Assembly (NCBI GenBank): GCA_013297625.1
Contig: JAAFHT010000010.1
Span: forward strand, 1 to 46,314
From: Actinomycetota bacterium
GTDB lineage: Bacteria; Actinomycetota; Actinomycetes; Actinomycetales; Microbacteriaceae
Direction: 5' to 3'
Length of the DNA: 46,314 bases
In this document: positions 43,244-46,314 of the stretch, in pieces
Numbering within the stretch: position 1 is the first letter of the stretch
Layout: each line of letters starts with the position of its first letter
The notes under the pieces: generated by a model
What the model was told of the DNA's origin: nothing
Databases searched by the model: none
The model's input: the letters and a program-made list of their open reading frames with translations, nothing else
Program-made: the position numbers and the translations under genes

Positions 43244-43786
43244 ATGAGCGAAATCCCTGAGACAGTCGTGCTTCTCGCCGACGACGGCACGGTCATTGGC
43301 ACTGCGCCGAAGGCCACGGTGCACACAACTGATACGCCCCTGCACCTCGCATTCTCGTGTCACGTATTCGATGAGGCCGGTCGCGTGCTCGTCACCCGTC
43401 GCGCGCTCGGCAAGAAGACGTGGCCCGGAGTGTGGACGAACTCGTTTTGCGGGCATCCGGCGCCGGGCGAAGACACCGTGCAGGCCATCACGCGCCGCGC
43501 CGAGCGCGAGCTGGGTCTCACGCTCACCGACGTGCGCGTCGCGCTTCCCGACTTTCGCTATCGCGCCGTCGACGCCTCAGGAATCGTCGAAAACGAGATC
43601 TGCCCCGTCTACACAGCGCGTGCCAACGGTGAGCTGAACCCGGCCGATGACGAGGTCGCCGAGTGGGCCTGGGTCGACCCGGCCGAACTGCGCGACGCGG
43701 TGGAGGCCACGCCGTTTGCCTTCAGCCCGTGGTTGGGGTGGCAGCTTGCCGCCTGGCAGGGCGACTACGCGCCAGCGAAGCAATAG
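43244..43786 (+). CDS. idi: Isopentenyl-diphosphate delta-isomerase (type I)
   Basis: Idi interconverts IPP and DMAPP, feeding both chain elongation and the C5 additions by CrtEb. The 180-residue Nudix-fold protein has LHLAFSCHVFD, VLVTRRALGKKTWPGVWTNSFCGHP (catalytic Cys in TNSFCGHP; split at about 48-72), the metal-binding RRAERELG and the WVDP/E segment near the C-terminus with ENEICPVYTA (catalytic Glu). It is divergent from crtE by 21 bp, so its promoter must overlap crtE coding DNA or it is leaderless; no Shine-Dalgarno is visible. Confidence 0.93.
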   Translation: MSEIPETVVLLADDGTVIGTAPKATVHTTDTPLHLAFSCHVFDEAGRVLVTRRALGKKTWPGVWTNSFCGHPAPGEDTVQAITRRAERELGLTLTDVRVALPDFRYRAVDASGIVENEICPVYTARANGELNPADDEVAEWAWVDPAELRDAVEATPFAFSPWLGWQLAAWQGDYAPAKQ

Positions 43787-43809
43787 TCCACGAACGAGCA
43801 GCCCGCGAA

Positions 43810-45501
43810 CTAATCTCCCGCCGTCTCGGCGCCCGGCTGCCCGGTTCGCCCGAGAGTGCCGCGGCGCCGCGGCGCGCGCACGATCATGGTGGTGCCATGC
43901 TCTCCGTCTGAGTGCAGCCTGATCGACCCGCCGATTCGCTGCACCACGAGGGCCCGCACGATTGGCAAGCCAAGGCCGGTTCCCGGCACCTCACTATGGC
44001 GCGGTGATTGAACGCGATAAAAGCGATCCCACACGGCCTCTTGTTCGGCGAGGGGAATGCCGGGGCCTTCATCACTGATGCGCAGTTCTAGTTCGTCGGG
44101 GTCATCGTCGATGAGCGCGACGGTCACGGTTCCGCCGACCGGGCTGAACTTCAACGCGTTCGACAGCAGATTCGCGCACACCCGCGTGAGATCTTGCTCG
44201 ACCCCGATCATGATGACCGGATGCTCCGGCACCTGCACCTCGACGTTCACGTTGCGCCCCGGCGCCACGAGGCCCTTTGCGTCTTCCACACAGTCGATGA
44301 GCATCTGCCGCGCATCCAACTCTGTCGGTGGCCTCATGCTCACGGTTGTCGTGAGTTGACTCAGCTCGAGCACATCTTCGATGACATCGGCCAGGCGGCG
44401 GGCATTGCGGTAGATGATGCGTCCGGCGAGCGCGGTCTCAGCATCCGCTTGATCCGGCTCGGTGAGTTGCTCAGAGAACCCCAGAATGCTCGTGACGGGA
44501 GTGCGCAACTCGTGACTGACCGAGGCGATGAAGTGATCTTTCTGTTGATTGAGTTCACGCAATTCGTCGGCAAGCCGCACGGCGTCGCGTTCTCGTGCGG
44601 CAAGCTCGGCCGCGGTCGTGCGCCACTCGGCGCTCTGTGCGGCAACGAAAAGGCCTGCCGTCGCGTGGGTCAGCAAGAACAGTTGCAAGGCGAACAGTGA
44701 TCCGCGAGGGTCGTCTTGAAGAAGTACCGCGAACGGCCCGACGCCCAAAGAGTTAGCCACGGTCGCGGCGGTCGCGAGACCGATTGTCTGTACGGCCACC
44801 CAGATCGGCGGGAAGCGCGCTGCGGCCCACATCAGAGTCGTGAGAAGCAAGAAGGTGATGGCGAGCGGTGCTGCAGGGCCAAACACCACCACGGTCAAGG
44901 CCAGCAGCGTGATCGACTGAAAGACGGGCTCCCACACGGGCTTCGTGAATCGTTCATTGAGGGGCACCAGAACGATCGGAACCAACGCGACAACGGCGCT
45001 GAGGTGGGAAGCGAAGAGTGCCGCGCCGACCAAGAGCGGGTTCGCGCCAGAGACAAAGCTGGCACCCGCACCCGCCACCACCACCACAGGGAGCACGCCC
45101 ACAGTGCTGCTGATCAAGAACCAGCCCATCTGCTCGAGATTGTGCATCGATGCGTGCGGCCGGCCGCGCGTCAGCATCCGAGCAACGACCCACGCCTCGA
45201 GCCCGATGGCTAAGCCGTATGCCATCGCCACATTGATAGGGCGGCCAGCGCCAATACCCACCAACACCAGCGCGATACCAACGAGAACAGCGACGACCAC
45301 GCGCCGACCGCGACTGACCAGAACGGTGATGACCGCGGCGGCCGAGCCAGGAAACCAGATCGAGACCGGAAAGTCGGGTGTCACCACGATCACTGCCCAC
45401 CACGAAGCGCCCACCGTGAGGGCGAGCAAGAGCGCGATTACCGCACGGCGATGGGCCGTCGGGAGGTCATAGATACGTGCGGCGATGCCCCGAGCATCCA
45501 C
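43810..45501 (-). CDS. MASE1-like sensor histidine kinase, copy 2
   Basis: The 563-residue protein starts at GTG 45501 with AAGGA 6 nt upstream. About eight transmembrane helices (to about 285) form a MASE1-like sensor (PVSIWFPGSAAAVITVLVSRGRR where copy 1 has IWWPAAGAGALLAL). HisKA follows directly, H330 in SVSHELRTPVTSILGF, without the PAS-like region of copy 1. The ATPase domain has NLLSNALKFSPVGG, ISDEGPGIPLAEQ, WDRFYRVQSP and GTGLGLPIVRALV. Divergent from response regulator copy 2. Together with copy 1 it forms a pair of paralogous systems within 20 kb. The signal is unknown. Confidence 0.87.
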   Translation of the reverse strand: MDARGIAARIYDLPTAHRRAVIALLLALTVGASWWAVIVVTPDFPVSIWFPGSAAAVITVLVSRGRRVVVAVLVGIALVLVGIGAGRPINVAMAYGLAIGLEAWVVARMLTRGRPHASMHNLEQMGWFLISSTVGVLPVVVVAGAGASFVSGANPLLVGAALFASHLSAVVALVPIVLVPLNERFTKPVWEPVFQSITLLALTVVVFGPAAPLAITFLLLTTLMWAAARFPPIWVAVQTIGLATAATVANSLGVGPFAVLLQDDPRGSLFALQLFLLTHATAGLFVAAQSAEWRTTAAELAARERDAVRLADELRELNQQKDHFIASVSHELRTPVTSILGFSEQLTEPDQADAETALAGRIIYRNARRLADVIEDVLELSQLTTTVSMRPPTELDARQMLIDCVEDAKGLVAPGRNVNVEVQVPEHPVIMIGVEQDLTRVCANLLSNALKFSPVGGTVTVALIDDDPDELELRISDEGPGIPLAEQEAVWDRFYRVQSPRHSEVPGTGLGLPIVRALVVQRIGGSIRLHSDGEHGTTMIVRAPRRRGTLGRTGQPGAETAGD

Positions 45502-45653
45502 AGTGTGTCCTTGCTCTCGTGGCGTGCGGAACGCTCGCCAGCGTGCGACACATGGTACTGCGGCCCGGGCCTGAGAGGCGGCACCTCGCGGCGGGTGAAC
45601 CGGTCTCGGTCGCGGGTGCGGAGTTACTCACAATCGACGTAATGACAGATTCC

Positions 45654-45669
45654 GTTCACCAGGGTGAAC
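45654..45669. promoter_or_regulatory. 16-bp palindrome between kinase and regulator copy 2
   Basis: GTTCACC-AG-GGTGAAC has perfect 7-bp arms and a 2-bp centre. It lies 40-55 bp before the response regulator start and about 155 bp from the kinase start. It could be an operator for an unseen regulator; the REC-only protein cannot bind it itself. Confidence 0.6.
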
Positions 45670-45708
45670 GTGAGAGACTTCCGCACATCAAGGGAATCGG
45701 GGAGTCGC

Positions 45709-46074
45709 ATGGCGCACGTGCTGATCGTCGAAGATGAGCCCGATGTGCTGCTCTTGCTCGAGAATCGCATGCGCGGCGCTGGTCACGAGGTTGACAGCGT
45801 GACCGACGGCGAACAAGCACTCGCGTCGATTGATAGGCGCGCGCCTGACGTCATCATTCTCGACTGGATGATGCCCCGGCTTGACGGCATCGCCGTGTGT
45901 GAGAGCATCCGATCCGCCGACACCGAGCGCCGCACCAAGGTCTTGATGCTGACCGCCAAATCGCAACAGCACGACATCGATCGTGCCTATGCCGCGGGCG
46001 TCGACGACTACATCGTCAAGCCCTTCAGCTCACGCGACCTGATCGCCCGCGTCGCCGCCCTCGCGCCCGCCTGA
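45709..46074 (+). CDS. Single-domain (CheY-like) response regulator, copy 2
   Basis: ATG 45709 is chosen since the REC fold begins there (MAHVLIVEDE) with CGGGGAG 6 nt upstream. The 121-residue protein has E9-E/D10 acidic residues, D52 in IILDWMMPR, T82 in LMLTAK and K104 in YIVKPFS. As with copy 1 (26271-26639), no output domain is attached, and D52, WMMP and K104 lie at identical positions. It diverges from the MASE1 kinase at 43810-45501. Confidence 0.87.
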   Translation: MAHVLIVEDEPDVLLLLENRMRGAGHEVDSVTDGEQALASIDRRAPDVIILDWMMPRLDGIAVCESIRSADTERRTKVLMLTAKSQQHDIDRAYAAGVDDYIVKPFSSRDLIARVAALAPA

Positions 46075-46091
46075 CCGACGGATGCCCCGCT

Positions 46092-46314
46092 CTAGTCGCC
46101 CGTCGGCGCGATCTCGGTGCGGTGAAAGTTGAGCCACGAGCGTGACGCCGTTGGGCCGCGCTGGCCCTGGTAGCGATTCAAGTACTGGCCCGTGCCATAC
46201 GGGTTCTCGGCCGGAGAGCTGAGCCTAAAGAAGCACAGCTGCCCAATCTTCATGCCCGGCCACAGCTTGATCGGCAGAGTCGCCACGTTGCTGAGCTCGA
46301 GCGTGACGTGGCCG
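46092..46314 (-). CDS. dcd: dCTP deaminase, C-terminal part (runs off the right edge)
   Basis: The frame is open to the right edge and ends at TAG (46092-46094). It reads [20 protein letters not shown], then [20 protein letters not shown] and [20 protein letters not shown], the C-terminal half of Dcd, which turns dCTP into dUTP (or dUMP in bifunctional forms). About 74 residues are visible, of roughly 190-200. LExSN...GMKIGQLCF is the trimer core carrying the nucleotide-binding loop, and [10 protein letters not shown] is the C-terminal lid. The start is outside the window. Confidence 0.9.
   Translation of the reverse strand, partial: GHVTLELSNVATLPIKLWPGMKIGQLCFFRLSSPAENPYGTGQYLNRYQGQRGPTASRSWLNFHRTEIAPTGD

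Overview
The window looks like chromosomal DNA of a high-GC actinobacterium, most likely a member of the Microbacteriaceae. The reasons are the strong G/C bias at third codon positions, many GTG starts, the dnaK-grpE-dnaJ-hspR operon with HspR-type (HAIR) operators, F420-type enzymes, a sortase-E-like LAxTG sorting signal, and a crtE-B-I-Ye-Yf-Eb operon typical of C50 carotenoid producers. This placement is inferred from gene content, not from a search. At least 13 genes lack a Shine-Dalgarno sequence and instead carry a TAnnnT-type -10 box 5-8 nt before the start codon, which points to widespread leaderless transcription.

Layout. 1-1.8 kb is a variable patch: the start of a secreted protein running off the left edge, a frameshifted 3' remnant of an MmeI-like modification/restriction gene, a gene-poor stretch with DnaA-box-like 9-mers and an inverted repeat, a 42-residue Lys/Ser-rich ORF with a strong hairpin terminator, and a small unknown gene. 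1.8-13.6 kb is mainly housekeeping: membrane acyltransferase, orphan beta-class DNA methyltransferase, threonylcarbamoyl-AMP synthase, FAD/Fe-S D-lactate dehydrogenase-like protein, HAD phosphatase, septum-formation-domain protein plus pyrE, a TetR/hydrolase pair with a visible operator, exonuclease III and a DedA protein. 13.7-20.8 kb holds a lipoprotein, a long-stem intergenic element, a DUF6421-SDR pair, a seven-Asp-box surface protein, a threonine-aldolase-type lyase, an F420 (LLM) oxidoreductase and a LysE exporter.

20.8-32.7 kb is the protein-quality-control region: an N-domain-less ClpB with a HAIR operator, an Fno-like reductase, a membrane acetyltransferase-like protein, an RsmC/RlmG-type methyltransferase, a MASE1 histidine kinase divergent from a single-domain response regulator, then hspR-dnaJ-grpE-dnaK with HAIR-like sites. 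HspR and its predicted targets (its own operon and clpB) therefore lie together. 32.8-38.1 kb holds an UMF1 transporter, a natural GNAT-AAA+ ATPase fusion, a MarR regulator divergent from a Gly-rich small protein, a PEP-mutase/ICL-family enzyme carrying a perfect 42-bp in-frame tandem duplication next to its active site, and a small membrane protein. 38.1-43.8 kb is the carotenoid operon with divergent idi. The window ends with a second MASE1 kinase/REC pair, paralogous in layout to the first, and the 3' end of dcd.

Most useful leads: the GNAT-AAA+ fusion, the two MASE1-kinase/stand-alone-REC pairs, the in-frame duplication in the PEP-mutase-like gene, and the unexplained intergenic elements. 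No tRNA, rRNA, CRISPR array, intact IS element or prophage was recognised.
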